A stretch of DNA of 64,000 nt from Flavobacteriales bacterium UBA5040 (GTDB lineage Bacteria; Bacteroidota; Bacteroidia; Flavobacteriales; Weeksellaceae). Each line of letters starts with the position of its first letter. Position 1 is the first letter of the stretch. Location of the stretch: positions 1 to 64,000 of the forward strand of contig DIBY01000024.1 in NCBI GenBank assembly GCA_002415135.1, given 5' to 3'. The notes beneath the pieces are model-generated. The model ran no database searches. It saw only the letters and a program-made list of their open reading frames with translations, and was not told where the DNA came from. Position numbers and translations under genes: made by a program. Positions 34,114 through 43,447 of the stretch are shown here, piece by piece.

Positions 34114-35466
34114 TTATTTCTTTCTCTTCGCTTTCGATTTTGCTTTTTCGTGAGCTCTATTCGATCCCACTTTTTTCGGAATCTTTCTGGCATGTGGACC
34201 ACCCCAGTTTTCTTTCTTGTTTTTATCTTTTTTCTCGTGGAATGCCCCACCACCATCTTCTAATTTTACGGTGTGTGCATTTTTCATCACCACCTCGTCT
34301 TTCTCAGAAGCAATTTTTACAGGATTGATTTTAACCTCCGCTGGGAAATCTTTGATGATAACCGCTTTATCCATTAAAACTTCAATATCCAATAATTGGC
34401 TATCTTCATTTTTAGTAACGAAAGAAACTGCGATACCATTTTTATCGGCACGACCAGTACGACCTATTCTGTGGATATACTGTTCCGGGACTTCTGGAAT
34501 CTCAAAATTGATAACGTGCGTAATATCCGAGATATCTAAACCACGCGCCATAATATCGGTGGTGATCAATCCGCGAACTTCTTGTTTTTCAAAACTACGC
34601 ATGGCATTCAAACGGTAATTTTGAGATTTATTCGAGTGAATGACATCAAACTGATCTGGAAATAATTCCTCAATTTTAGTATATAATAAGTCGGCGTGTT
34701 TTTTATTATTGCAGAAAATAAGTACTTTCGAAAAGTCCTCATCTGTTTTTAATAAATGCTCAAGGAGATTTATTTTAGTGTTAAAGTTTTCCACTTTGTA
34801 ACCTATCTGTTCAATTTTCTCCAGCGGCGTTCCTGATTTTGCCAGGGAAATTTCCATTGGACCAGAAAAATATTCATACAGTAAAGCATCGACAGCTTCG
34901 GTCATGGTTGCGGAAAAAAGAATGTTTTGTCTTTTCTCTTTCATCATCTGAAAGATATGCGTCAGCTGTGCTTTGAAACCTAAATTCAACATTTCATCAA
35001 ACTCATCGATGATCAATTTCGAAACTTCTTTTAAAGAAATTGCATTGTCAATCGCCAAATCCATTACCCTACCTGGAGTTCCGACCAAAATGTCGCAGCC
35101 ATCAGCAAAAAGTAATTTTTGAGTCTTTATATTTTTTCCACCATAAATACCGATTACTCTGGCGGTGATATCTCTGGTTAGGTTCTCGACAATTCCCGCT
35201 ACTTGTACTACCAACTCGCGCGTTGGTACCAAAATAAGCACGGTTGGATTTCCCGTCTTATTGTATTTCCAAGTTTTAAGGACCGGAAGGAGATAGGCCA
35301 ATGTTTTTCCGGTTCCGGTTTGTGCAATCCCCATCACATCACGCCCAGAAAGAATCGGGCTTAATGTCTTTAATTGAATCGGTGTCGGTTCAAATAAATT
35401 TTCATCTGCTAAAACATTAAGAATTTTTTCCGGAAGGTCGAAATTGGCAAAGGTCATTTTTTCCAT
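34114..35466 (-). CDS. DEAD-box RNA helicase
   Basis: Up to 450 residues. All core motifs are present: Q motif (FEPTPIQLKTLSPIL), motif I AQTGTGKT, Ia PTRELVVQ, GG, Ib TPGR, motif II DEFD (here in LIIDEFDEML rather than the strict DEAD), motif III SAT, IV LIFCN, V TTDIMARGLDI and VI HRIGRTGRA. The C-terminal tail is lysine-rich (from about 400), as in RhlE/DbpA relatives of Bacteroidota. The start may be MTFANF (35457), since a perfect -7 box lies only 5 bases before MEKM (35466). It probably helps fold or assemble rRNA or mRNA. Confidence 0.93.
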   Translation of the reverse strand: MEKMTFANFDLPEKILNVLADENLFEPTPIQLKTLSPILSGRDVMGIAQTGTGKTLAYLLPVLKTWKYNKTGNPTVLILVPTRELVVQVAGIVENLTRDITARVIGIYGGKNIKTQKLLFADGCDILVGTPGRVMDLAIDNAISLKEVSKLIIDEFDEMLNLGFKAQLTHIFQMMKEKRQNILFSATMTEAVDALLYEYFSGPMEISLAKSGTPLEKIEQIGYKVENFNTKINLLEHLLKTDEDFSKVLIFCNNKKHADLLYTKIEELFPDQFDVIHSNKSQNYRLNAMRSFEKQEVRGLITTDIMARGLDISDITHVINFEIPEVPEQYIHRIGRTGRADKNGIAVSFVTKNEDSQLLDIEVLMDKAVIIKDFPAEVKINPVKIASEKDEVVMKNAHTVKLEDGGGAFHEKKDKNKKENWGGPHARKIPKKVGSNRAHEKAKSKAKRKK

Positions 35467-35470
35467 TTTG

Positions 35471-35478
35471 CAAAGATA
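35471..35478 (-). promoter_or_regulatory. -7 box of the DEAD-box helicase promoter
   Basis: TATCTTTG on the minus strand matches TAnnTTTG. Its closeness to the ATG at 35466 favours translation from 35457. Confidence 0.5.
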
Positions 35479-35518
35479 GTTTTTTTGACAGGATTATAAT
35501 ATGTTGTAATTTGGAAGA

Positions 35519-36160
35519 ATGAAAGGTTTACTATTTTTAATACTGCTTCTATTTTTTTCCTGTGAGAAAAAGATAAAAACAAACCCGGAAAAAAATGTAG
35601 AAACACCAAAAGTGGAAAATAGTACCAAAGCTGCAGCGAATGATTCTATCGAATTACGCCCGTGGTTTCAATATTATCAGAAAGAAAATGCTGATTTCAG
35701 GTCGGCTTCATTTAATTTAAAACAAACTTCACCTATATCTTACCAAAACTCGTCAGTTAACATTTTGAATGAAAAAGGATTTAGTGAAATCTATAAGCCT
35801 TTTCTCGTTTTTAATGAAAGTAAAAGTAAATATTTAGATTTCGACAGTTATCAATGGTTTTTGCAACCCGATGGCAGCGCCGGATTTGAAGCCGATCAGC
35901 AAGTGGTGTTGGTAGATTTTAAAAAGAAAGAAGCCAAGCAAATTGCTTTCTTTGGACCATCTTACTGGATTGAAGATGCATATTGGAAAGGTGATTCAGT
36001 CGCAGTTTTACTAGGAAACACTTATGAAAAAGTTCCCTTTATGATGAAATACAATTTTACCAAAAATGAAGTTCAACACTTTGAATATCCTGACACTTTA
36101 AAAATTGAAACTCCGTATTCGAAAATAAGATTGCGAAGCAAAGGTGTTAAAGTGGAGTAA
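35519..36160 (+). CDS. Lipoprotein of unknown function
   Basis: A 213-residue protein with a lipoprotein signal (MKGLLFLILLLFFSC, cysteine at 15). After a lysine-rich linker comes a beta-rich body with SKYLDFDSYQWFLQPDGSAG, QVVLVDFKKKEAKQIAFFGP and SVAVLLGNTYEKVPFMMKYN, a pattern seen in flavobacterial lipoproteins that follow an outer-membrane theme; no named family. It stands alone between the helicase and the UbiB-like gene. Confidence 0.75.
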   Translation: MKGLLFLILLLFFSCEKKIKTNPEKNVETPKVENSTKAAANDSIELRPWFQYYQKENADFRSASFNLKQTSPISYQNSSVNILNEKGFSEIYKPFLVFNESKSKYLDFDSYQWFLQPDGSAGFEADQQVVLVDFKKKEAKQIAFFGPSYWIEDAYWKGDSVAVLLGNTYEKVPFMMKYNFTKNEVQHFEYPDTLKIETPYSKIRLRSKGVKVE

Positions 36161-36201
36161 AATTAAGATCTTCAAAATTGTATTTAAAAAATACCTTCAA
36201 A

Positions 36202-37848
36202 TTACCTTTTCATTAATCTTAAAAAGAGAGTCAATACGAGAAAAATTGAAAATAGGAAACTTGCGATAATCAACAAAGGAATTCCACCAACATTATAAGT
36301 ACTTTCTAGATTCCAGATAATCGCAGTTGAAATAATATTCGCGCATAAAACCATCGCTAAAATAAGATTGACAATACTGGATTTTATGAGTTGATGCGTC
36401 TTTTCAATACTTTTGCTTTCAGTGGTGACCGTAAATTTATTCTCATCTAATTTTTGTAGAAGCGATCTCAATTCCTGTGGTATTTCTTCAATATTCTCAG
36501 TGAGACTCATCAATTTCTGAGAACCGGATTTTAATATTTTCTTTGGCGAAATTTTATTAAAGATGATTTTTTTGGTAAATGGTTGCAGACTTTTTACGAT
36601 ATCCAGTTCTGGATTAATTGTTCTTCCCACACCTTCTATTAAAATGATTCCTTTTAAAAGCAGGTATAAATAATCCGGCATATTGATCCGGTTCTTCTTT
36701 AAGGTATCTGTCATTTTATGAACCAGTTTAGCAACGTCGATATTTTTAAGAGACGATTTATGAACGAAATTAAGAACGTCTTCGACATCAGTTTGAAAAG
36801 CTTTATCATCTTGAATCTCATAACTCACCGCCATTTTTTTCAGATTCTTAACGATTTTCGGTGCATTTTTAGAGACAAAAGCGACGATCAACTGTTCCAG
36901 AATTTCCTTTTCATTGGGCTGAATCTGACCAACTGCACCGAAATCTATAAATACGACCTTACCATCTTTTTTTATCAAAATATTGCCAGCATGAGGATCA
37001 GCATGGAAAAATCCGTAATCTAAGATCTGAGACACAAAAACTCTTAAACCAACTTCTGAGATTTTCACCGGATCGATTCCATTTTCTAAGAGCGCTTCTT
37101 TGTTGGTAATTTTGAGGCCATCAACAAATTCCATACAGAGAATATTGTTGCTGCAAAACTCCTCGTACACTTTTGGAACATAAGTTTCATTATTATTCTT
37201 AAAGTTCAGGGCGAATTGCTGAATGTTATTTTTTTCGTTGGTTAAGGATATTTCCTCCAGCAAAGATTTTTCAAAAGTAGAAATAGCACTTTTTAAATTG
37301 AGTCTGGAACCAAAGTCGGAGTAAGTCGTAATCACTTTTACCAAGTCGTGAAGCAACAACAGATCATCCTGAATGTTTTCCTGGACATTTGGTTTTTTAA
37401 CTTTAAAAATCACTTGCGACCCATCGTTTAAAACGGCTTTGTAAACTTGCGCAATAGATGCCGTCGCCATCGGTTTTTTCTGAATTTCTTTAAAATGCTC
37501 GTAAGGTGAAATGTTGAATTCCTGTTCTAACATTTCTTCGAGATTTAAATCCACTTCTTCTACTTTATCCTGAAGTTTCTGTAATTCTACAATTAACTCC
37601 GGTGGTAACAGATCTTCGCGGCTAGAAAAAGTTTGACCTAATTTCACAAAAGTTGGTCCCAATTCCTCCAAAGCCATTCTGATTCTTTCATAAACAGAAT
37701 TGGTCAAGACCATCTCATTTTCATCAATCGAAGGTTCATTGTTTTTGGCAAGATTCATTCGTGCTAAAATATCTTTAAAGCCGTATTTACTAAAAATAGA
37801 AATCAGTTTTGCGGAACGCTTTAGTTTTCTCTGCTGTTTATCGAACAT
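36202..37848 (-). CDS. ABC1/AarF (UbiB-like) atypical kinase
   Basis: A 548-residue protein. ABC1 motifs: the KxGQ signature in GPTFVKLGQTFSSREDLLPP (about 65-85), the alanine-rich loop ATASIAQVYKAVL, the catalytic region FFHADPHAGNILIKKDG and the metal-binding VFIDFGAVGQ. Two transmembrane helices close the protein (about 495-545: LILAMVLCANIISTAIIW; LLIIASFLFSIFLVLTLF). UbiB relatives support quinone or isoprenoid lipid metabolism at the membrane. In Bacteroidota the quinone is menaquinone, so the exact role is open. Monocistronic, downstream of the purine run. Confidence 0.93.
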   Translation of the reverse strand: MFDKQQRKLKRSAKLISIFSKYGFKDILARMNLAKNNEPSIDENEMVLTNSVYERIRMALEELGPTFVKLGQTFSSREDLLPPELIVELQKLQDKVEEVDLNLEEMLEQEFNISPYEHFKEIQKKPMATASIAQVYKAVLNDGSQVIFKVKKPNVQENIQDDLLLLHDLVKVITTYSDFGSRLNLKSAISTFEKSLLEEISLTNEKNNIQQFALNFKNNNETYVPKVYEEFCSNNILCMEFVDGLKITNKEALLENGIDPVKISEVGLRVFVSQILDYGFFHADPHAGNILIKKDGKVVFIDFGAVGQIQPNEKEILEQLIVAFVSKNAPKIVKNLKKMAVSYEIQDDKAFQTDVEDVLNFVHKSSLKNIDVAKLVHKMTDTLKKNRINMPDYLYLLLKGIILIEGVGRTINPELDIVKSLQPFTKKIIFNKISPKKILKSGSQKLMSLTENIEEIPQELRSLLQKLDENKFTVTTESKSIEKTHQLIKSSIVNLILAMVLCANIISTAIIWNLESTYNVGGIPLLIIASFLFSIFLVLTLFLRLMKR

Positions 37849-37940
37849 AAAAAAGTTTTAGAAGGAGTTTCAAAAAGTATTCCCCAATTACTTAAAAAAG
37901 GGGAATAGTTGTCAATCATGATTTATTTAAAAGTGAAATA

Positions 37941-39470
37941 TTATTCCCACTCGATCGTTGCTGGTGGTTTGCTGGAAATATCATAAGCAACACGGTTGAT
38001 TCCGCGAACTTCATTGATAATTCTGTTGGAAATGGTATCCAAAAATTCGTAAGGAAGTCGGCTCCAGGTTGCCGTCATAAAATCAGTTGTATTTGCGGAG
38101 CGAACAACAGCGGTGTATTCATAAGTTCTTTCGTCACCCATTACTCCCACAGATTTCACTGGAAGTAAAACCACAAACGCTTGAGAAACTTTGTCGTATA
38201 AATCGTTCTTGTATAATTCTTCGATGAAAATATCGTCGGCTTCCTGCAGGATTCTTACTTTCTCTTCATCAACTGCTCCAAGAATTCTGATTCCTAAACC
38301 AGGACCAGGAAACGGATGACGGTGAACCAAATGATGTGGAATTCCTAATTCCTCTCCTACTTTGCGAACCTCATCTTTGAAGAGTTCACGCAAAGGCTCA
38401 AGCAATTCGAAATCCATTTCTTCTGGAAGTCCACCCACATTGTGATGCGATTTAATTACAGAAGAAGGACCTTTTACAGATTGACTTTCGATCACATCTG
38501 GATAAATTGTTCCTTGCGCTAAAAATTTCGCACCTTCAATTCTCTTAGATTCTTCATCAAAAACAGCAACGAATTCGTTACCGATCACTTTTCTTTTTTG
38601 CTCTGGATCAGAAACTCCTGCCAGTTTAGACAAGAATCTTTCGGAAGCATCGATCATTTTAATTTTTAAGTTAAAATGCTCACCGTAATTTTCCATTACT
38701 TTTTTGCCTTCGTCTTTTCTTAAAAGTCCGGTATCTACAAAGATACACTGTAACTGATCACCGATCGCTTTGTGAATTAAAACTGCAGCAACCGAAGAAT
38801 CTACGCCACCGGAAAGTCCGAGGATTACTTTTTGATGTCCGACTCTTTCCTTAATATCTGCAATTGTTTCTTCAATATAATTAGTCAATTTCCAGTTCTT
38901 GGGTGCTTTACAAACATTGAATATAAAGTTCTCCATCATTCTGGCACCTTCGTCGGTATGAGAAACTTCCGGATGAAATTGTACACAATAGATTTTTTTT
39001 GATTCATTAGAAATCGCAGAAATCACATCGGTCATTCCGTTGATGACAAAACCTTCAGGCAAAGTTTCAACTTCATCAAAATGGCTCATCCAAACGGTTG
39101 AGAAACGACTTACGCCAGAAAGTAAAGTATTCGACTTCTGGATTTGAAGTTTGGCTTTTCCGTATTCGCCTTTAACTCCTTTCTTTACTTTTCCACCTAA
39201 TAAATGAGTAGTTAATTGCATTCCGTAACAAATTCCCAAGACCGGAATATTTTGTTCGAATAATTCTCTGTCAACTAAGTTCGCACTTTCTGCATTTACC
39301 GAACTTGGTCCACCAGAAAGTATAATTCCAGATGGTTCGCGTTCCATGATCTCCGCTAAAGGAGTATTGAAAGGCAGTACTTCTGAGTAAACTCCCATTT
39401 CACGAATTCTTCGTCCGATGAGTTGATTGTATTGTGATCCAAAATCGAGGATGATAATTCCGTTTTGCAT
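37941..39470 (-). CDS. guaA: GMP synthase (glutamine-hydrolysing)
   Basis: A 509-residue protein. The N-terminal class I glutamine amidotransferase has GIILSGGPSSV, the nucleophile in LGICYGMQL and the QFHPEVSHT triad. The ATP pyrophosphatase has the P-loop GLSGGVDSSVAAVL (about 215-228), and the C-terminal dimerisation domain ends KPPATIEWE. It converts XMP to GMP with glutamine and ATP. Last gene of the purine run, separated from purD by a terminator and a repeat, so it may also have its own promoter. Confidence 0.97.
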   Translation of the reverse strand: MQNGIIILDFGSQYNQLIGRRIREMGVYSEVLPFNTPLAEIMEREPSGIILSGGPSSVNAESANLVDRELFEQNIPVLGICYGMQLTTHLLGGKVKKGVKGEYGKAKLQIQKSNTLLSGVSRFSTVWMSHFDEVETLPEGFVINGMTDVISAISNESKKIYCVQFHPEVSHTDEGARMMENFIFNVCKAPKNWKLTNYIEETIADIKERVGHQKVILGLSGGVDSSVAAVLIHKAIGDQLQCIFVDTGLLRKDEGKKVMENYGEHFNLKIKMIDASERFLSKLAGVSDPEQKRKVIGNEFVAVFDEESKRIEGAKFLAQGTIYPDVIESQSVKGPSSVIKSHHNVGGLPEEMDFELLEPLRELFKDEVRKVGEELGIPHHLVHRHPFPGPGLGIRILGAVDEEKVRILQEADDIFIEELYKNDLYDKVSQAFVVLLPVKSVGVMGDERTYEYTAVVRSANTTDFMTATWSRLPYEFLDTISNRIINEVRGINRVAYDISSKPPATIEWE

Positions 39471-39650
39471 ATATGTTGGATGTTTTTTATTTTAGATAAT
39501 AGATGAATAGATAATAGACTTTGATTTTGATATAAAATTTTTAGTCTGTTATTAACCCCAAATTGATTTAAATTGGCCTTTTTGCTTTTTACTTGGCTCT
39601 TTTTACTTGGCTCTTTTTACTTTTCTATTTTTTAAATAAAAAGACTTGAT

Positions 39651-39752
39651 CTTATAACGAAACCCTAGCCCTGATCGCAGCGACATCCTTTTATGGAGCT
39701 TCAGCGGAGTAAAAGATATAGCGTAGAGCAGGTTCCCGGCTTCTAAACAGAA
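39651..39752. repeat. Flavobacterial intergenic hairpin repeat
   Basis: The stretch has CGAAACCCTAGCCCTGATCG, CAGCGACATCCTTTTATGGAG and GTAAAAGATATAGCG in order, with a central palindromic part. Elements with the same frame (CCCTGATxxxAGCGxxATCCTTTT...AAAAGATATAGCG) are common between genes in Chryseobacterium and relatives. A similar element is at about 62955-63060. Non-coding. With the low-complexity lead at 39471-39650 (TTTTTACTTGGCTC twice), the 317-base gap holds no gene. Confidence 0.6.
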
Positions 39753-39756
39753 AAGA

Positions 39757-39782
39757 AAAAAAGACGTGGAAAACCACGCCTC
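39757..39782 (-). terminator. purD terminator
   Basis: On the minus strand GGCGTGG pairs with CCACGTC around TTTT and is followed by TTTTTTTC. It lies 5 bases past the purD stop. Confidence 0.8.
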
Positions 39783-39787
39783 ATGAG

Positions 39788-41023
39788 TTAAAACTTACCG
39801 ATATCGTCTCTGTAATATTCGTAATCGTAGTGAATAAGATCTGCATCGTGATATACTTTTTTGCGTGCTTCATCAAAAGTGTCACCAGTTGCTACCAAGC
39901 TTAAAACCCGGCCACCGTTGGTGTAAATGCGATCACCTTTCATTTTAGCACCAGCATAAAGAAGCTGACTTGTCACTTTTTCTGTATTTCTAATTTCGAA
40001 ACCTGTTTCGATATGACGTGGATAACCACCAGAACACATTACCAGACAAACCGCTTTTTTATCACTGAATTTAAGGTCGATATCTTTTCCTTCTAAACAA
40101 TCCATGATAACATCGTACAGATTATTCTCTAACAACGCCATAAGAACTTGAGTTTCTGGATCGCCCAATCTCATGTTATATTCGAGCAAATAGGTTCCGT
40201 CTTTGGTGACCATTAAACCGAAAAAGATAAAACCTTTGAAACGGATATTTTGAGAATGAAGACCTTTTAAAGTGGGGTTCAAGATATTCTCTTCGAAGTC
40301 TTTTTGATGCGCATCTGTAAATTCAGGGCTTGGTGCAACGCTTCCCATTCCGCCTGTGTTGGGTCCTGTATCGCCGCTACCCGCTTTTTTATAATCTTTA
40401 ATCGGAATACATGGGAACAATTTATCACCGTTTGAAAAGGCGATGATTGACGCTTCGAATCCTCTCAAATATTCTTCGATCACCAACTGAATTCCGGCAT
40501 CACCGAAAATTCTTTCGATCATAAACTGATGAATGGTGGTTTCCGCTTGTGCTAAATCGTCAGCGATCACTACTCCTTTTCCACCTGCAAGTCCGCTGGC
40601 TTTGATCACCAAAGGAAATTCCTGAGTTCTTACATAATCGATGGCATCCTGATAAGCCTCAAAAACAACTGCTTTCGCTGTTTTTATATTATGAGTCTGC
40701 ATGAATTTTTTAGAGAAAGCTTTACTTCCTTCTAATTCTGCAGTTCTTTTTCTTGGTCCGAAAATTTTCAGATTATGACGTTTGAATTCATCTACAATCC
40801 CTGCAACTAATGGTGCTTCTGGACCTACGATGGTTAAATCGATTCGTTCTTTGATCACGAAATCGCGTAATCCTTCGATAGTGTCTTCATATACATTTTG
40901 GCCTAAAAGCTCTGTCGTTGCATTCCCTTTGGAAAAGTAAAGTTTTGAGATTCTTCGATCGCTATTTAACTTCATAGCAATTGCCGATTCTCTTGCGCCG
41001 TTTCCGACTATCAATATTTTCAT
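39788..41023 (-). CDS. purD: Phosphoribosylamine-glycine ligase
   Basis: A 411-residue ATP-grasp enzyme of near-usual length. It has the glycine loop GNGARESAIAM at the N-terminus, the ATP loop ASGLAGGKGVVIA (about 140-155), the metal and substrate region GDTGPNTGGMGSVAP, and EYNMRLGDPETQVLM. It makes glycinamide ribonucleotide, the second step of purine synthesis. Upstream is purH (185 bases away). Confidence 0.96.
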   Translation of the reverse strand: MKILIVGNGARESAIAMKLNSDRRISKLYFSKGNATTELLGQNVYEDTIEGLRDFVIKERIDLTIVGPEAPLVAGIVDEFKRHNLKIFGPRKRTAELEGSKAFSKKFMQTHNIKTAKAVVFEAYQDAIDYVRTQEFPLVIKASGLAGGKGVVIADDLAQAETTIHQFMIERIFGDAGIQLVIEEYLRGFEASIIAFSNGDKLFPCIPIKDYKKAGSGDTGPNTGGMGSVAPSPEFTDAHQKDFEENILNPTLKGLHSQNIRFKGFIFFGLMVTKDGTYLLEYNMRLGDPETQVLMALLENNLYDVIMDCLEGKDIDLKFSDKKAVCLVMCSGGYPRHIETGFEIRNTEKVTSQLLYAGAKMKGDRIYTNGGRVLSLVATGDTFDEARKKVYHDADLIHYDYEYYRDDIGKF

Positions 41024-41207
41024 TTGTAGTAATTTATTAATTTTTAATGGTAAAATGGAGTCGCTTAATTAAGGTCTGCAATGAGTATTCTTTTGCGAGA
41101 GCGATTTCCGATTTGTCTATTTCTTTGCTTTATACAAAAATACTCAATTGAGAATAAATTCCAAATAGAGTTGGAAAAAATTTCCGTTCTATATTACCAT
41201 AGCAAAA

Positions 41208-42725
41208 TCAATGCAAAAAGTGTCTCATTCCAGAAAACATCATTGGAATTCCGTGTTCGTTAGCAGCTTCAATGCTTTCTTCGTCGCGCATACTTCCGCC
41301 AGGCTGAATAAGTGCTTTAATGCCTTCTTTCGCACAAAAGTCAACAACATCCCGGAAAGGGAAAAATGCATCTGACGCTAAAACCAGATCTCCGTCGAAT
41401 TTTGCTTTTGCTCTTTCGACCGCATGTTCAGTTGCCCAAATTCTGTTCACCTGCCCACCGCCAATTCCTAAGGCCTGATATCCATTGGAAACTACGATCG
41501 CATTTGATTTCACATATTTCACAACACGTTGAGCGAACAATAAAGCTTTTTCCTGCTCTGTAGTTGGTTTAAAAACGGTTACCGTTTTAATATCTTCCGA
41601 AAATTGATTATCATTATCCTGAACCAACATTCCGCCGTCGATCTTAACCCAGGTTTGCTGATCGGTCACTGCGTTTTTGATTTTAATGATCCGCAGATTT
41701 TTTTTCTTTTTCAAAAATTCGATCGCATCATCATCGAAATCTGGAGCCATTACAATTTCTAAAAATGTTTTGCTTAACTCTTCCGCCGTGGCTAAATCTA
41801 CTTTAAAGTTCATTCCAATAATTCCACCGAAGATGGAAACAGGATCACATCCAAAAGTTTTCTTGTAAGTTTCTACCGCAGTTGTTCCGATAGCAACTCC
41901 ACAAGGTGTTGAGTGTTTCACTGCGCAACAAGCCATCTCCTCTTTGAATTCGTTAACGACTTTCCAACAAAGATCCATATCCCGAAGATTATTGAAGGAT
42001 AATTCTTTTCCACCCAAAATTTCGAAATCTTTCATCGCACCGTTTTCGGTAGTTGAAGTGTAATAGGCTGCCGTTTGATGTGGATTTTCGCCATATCTTA
42101 AATCAGAAACTTTTTGATATGAAGCGTTTAAGTATTGTGGATAATCTTCATCTAAAAGCATTTGAGCGATCGCTGCGTCATATGCGGAAGTCAAATTAAA
42201 TACTTTCCCGGCCAGTTTTTTACGTGTTTCTAAAGTGGTGTCACCCGATTCTTCCATCTCTTTTTGAACCAAAGCATAATCTTCCACATTCGTAATTACC
42301 GCAACAGACTGGAAATTCTTAGCACCTGAACGCAACATAGACGGTCCGCCAATATCGATGAATTCTACTTTATCTTCTAAAGAAATATCAGTATTTGCAT
42401 GCGCAAAAAACGGGTACAGGTTTACGATTACCATATCAATCAAGCCGATCTCGTGTTCTTTAACGGTATTCATGTGTTCTTGATTGGTTCGAACTGCAAG
42501 CAATCCACCATGAACTTTCGGGTGTAACGTTTTTACGCGACCGTCCAGCATTTCAGGAAAATCCGTGACTTCATCGATTTGAATAGGATTCAAACCGGCT
42601 TCTTTTAAATGTTTAAAAGTTCCACCCGTAGAAATCAATTCGTAATTGTTTGCTTCTAAAAACTTTGCAAAATCTACGAGTCCGGATTTATCGGAAACGG
42701 AGATGAGCGATCTTTTTTTTGACAT
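41208..42725 (-). CDS. purH: Bifunctional AICAR transformylase/IMP cyclohydrolase
   Basis: A 505-residue protein. The N-terminal MGS-like cyclohydrolase has ISVSDKSGLVDFAKFL and ISTGGT plus DGRVKTLHPKVHGGLLA. The transformylase domain has the catalytic KH in AVKHSTPCGVA, then GIGGGQVNR, IQPGGSMRDEE and the C-terminus FSGMRHFLH. It carries out the last two steps to IMP. Between purD and purN, same strand. Confidence 0.97.
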   Translation of the reverse strand: MSKKRSLISVSDKSGLVDFAKFLEANNYELISTGGTFKHLKEAGLNPIQIDEVTDFPEMLDGRVKTLHPKVHGGLLAVRTNQEHMNTVKEHEIGLIDMVIVNLYPFFAHANTDISLEDKVEFIDIGGPSMLRSGAKNFQSVAVITNVEDYALVQKEMEESGDTTLETRKKLAGKVFNLTSAYDAAIAQMLLDEDYPQYLNASYQKVSDLRYGENPHQTAAYYTSTTENGAMKDFEILGGKELSFNNLRDMDLCWKVVNEFKEEMACCAVKHSTPCGVAIGTTAVETYKKTFGCDPVSIFGGIIGMNFKVDLATAEELSKTFLEIVMAPDFDDDAIEFLKKKKNLRIIKIKNAVTDQQTWVKIDGGMLVQDNDNQFSEDIKTVTVFKPTTEQEKALLFAQRVVKYVKSNAIVVSNGYQALGIGGGQVNRIWATEHAVERAKAKFDGDLVLASDAFFPFRDVVDFCAKEGIKALIQPGGSMRDEESIEAANEHGIPMMFSGMRHFLH

Positions 42726-42747
42726 TTTCTTTCTTTTTACTTTTTAT

Positions 42748-42803
42748 TAGATCCATAGGGCTTCACCCTATGCTATTGATAGCGCCACTTCGTGGCTCGG
42801 TTG
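42748..42803. repeat. REP-like double hairpin between purN and purH
   Basis: ATAGGG-CTTCA-CCCTAT and GCGCCACTTCGTGGCTC form two small hairpins in a row. The sentence CCATAGGGCTTCACCCTATG then CTATTGATAGCGCC is widespread between genes in Bacteroidota. Probably a mobile or structural repeat; it could also slow or protect the pur mRNA. Confidence 0.6.
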
Positions 42804-42804
42804 T

Positions 42805-43365
42805 TTAATTCAAAACTAAATTAATCGCTTTTGGATAAATTTCAAATTCAACTCGATGAATTTTTTCGGCTAAAGTTTCTACTGTTTCGTTCTCTGAAAT
42901 TTCGAAGGATTTTTGAAGAATGATTTCGCCTTCATCAATTCCGGAGGTTACATAATGAACAGTTGCGCCACTTTCTTTTTCACCAGCTTTTAAAACTGCT
43001 TCGTGAACATGATGTCCCCACATTCCTTTTCCACCAAATTTTGGAAGTAAAGCAGGATGAATATTGATGATCTTTCCAGAAAAAGACTCACAGAATTCTT
43101 TATTTAAAATGGATAGAAATCCGGCAAGCACTATTAAATCAATATTTTCAGGAAGGATTTGTTTTAATTCTGATGAAAAAGCTTTTCCTCTTGGAATCAG
43201 TTGCGATGGAATATCTTTATTTTTTGCCCGTTCCAATCCAAAACAATCACGGTCGGCGACAACAAAAGAAATAGTCGCATTTGGAATTTCTCCATTGTCA
43301 ATGCAGTCGATAATTCTTTGTAAGTTGGTTCCGCCACCAGAAACTAAAACAACAATATTCTTCAT
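42805..43365 (-). CDS. purN: Phosphoribosylglycinamide formyltransferase
   Basis: About 186 residues from MKNIVVLVSGGGTNL (43365); a start three codons up is possible. It has the SGGGTN phosphate loop, VVADRDCFGLERAKN, the catalytic NIHPALLPKFGG (Asn-His) and the distal Asp in GIDEGEII. It formylates GAR using 10-formyl-THF. In one run with purM and purH. Confidence 0.95.
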   Translation of the reverse strand: MKNIVVLVSGGGTNLQRIIDCIDNGEIPNATISFVVADRDCFGLERAKNKDIPSQLIPRGKAFSSELKQILPENIDLIVLAGFLSILNKEFCESFSGKIINIHPALLPKFGGKGMWGHHVHEAVLKAGEKESGATVHYVTSGIDEGEIILQKSFEISENETVETLAEKIHRVEFEIYPKAINLVLN

Positions 43366-43447
43366 TAATTTCAATAATGAGTAATAAGTAATAAATAATG
43401 AGTAATAAGTTCTCCTTATCGTATCGCTTATCGGTTTTCTTAAAATA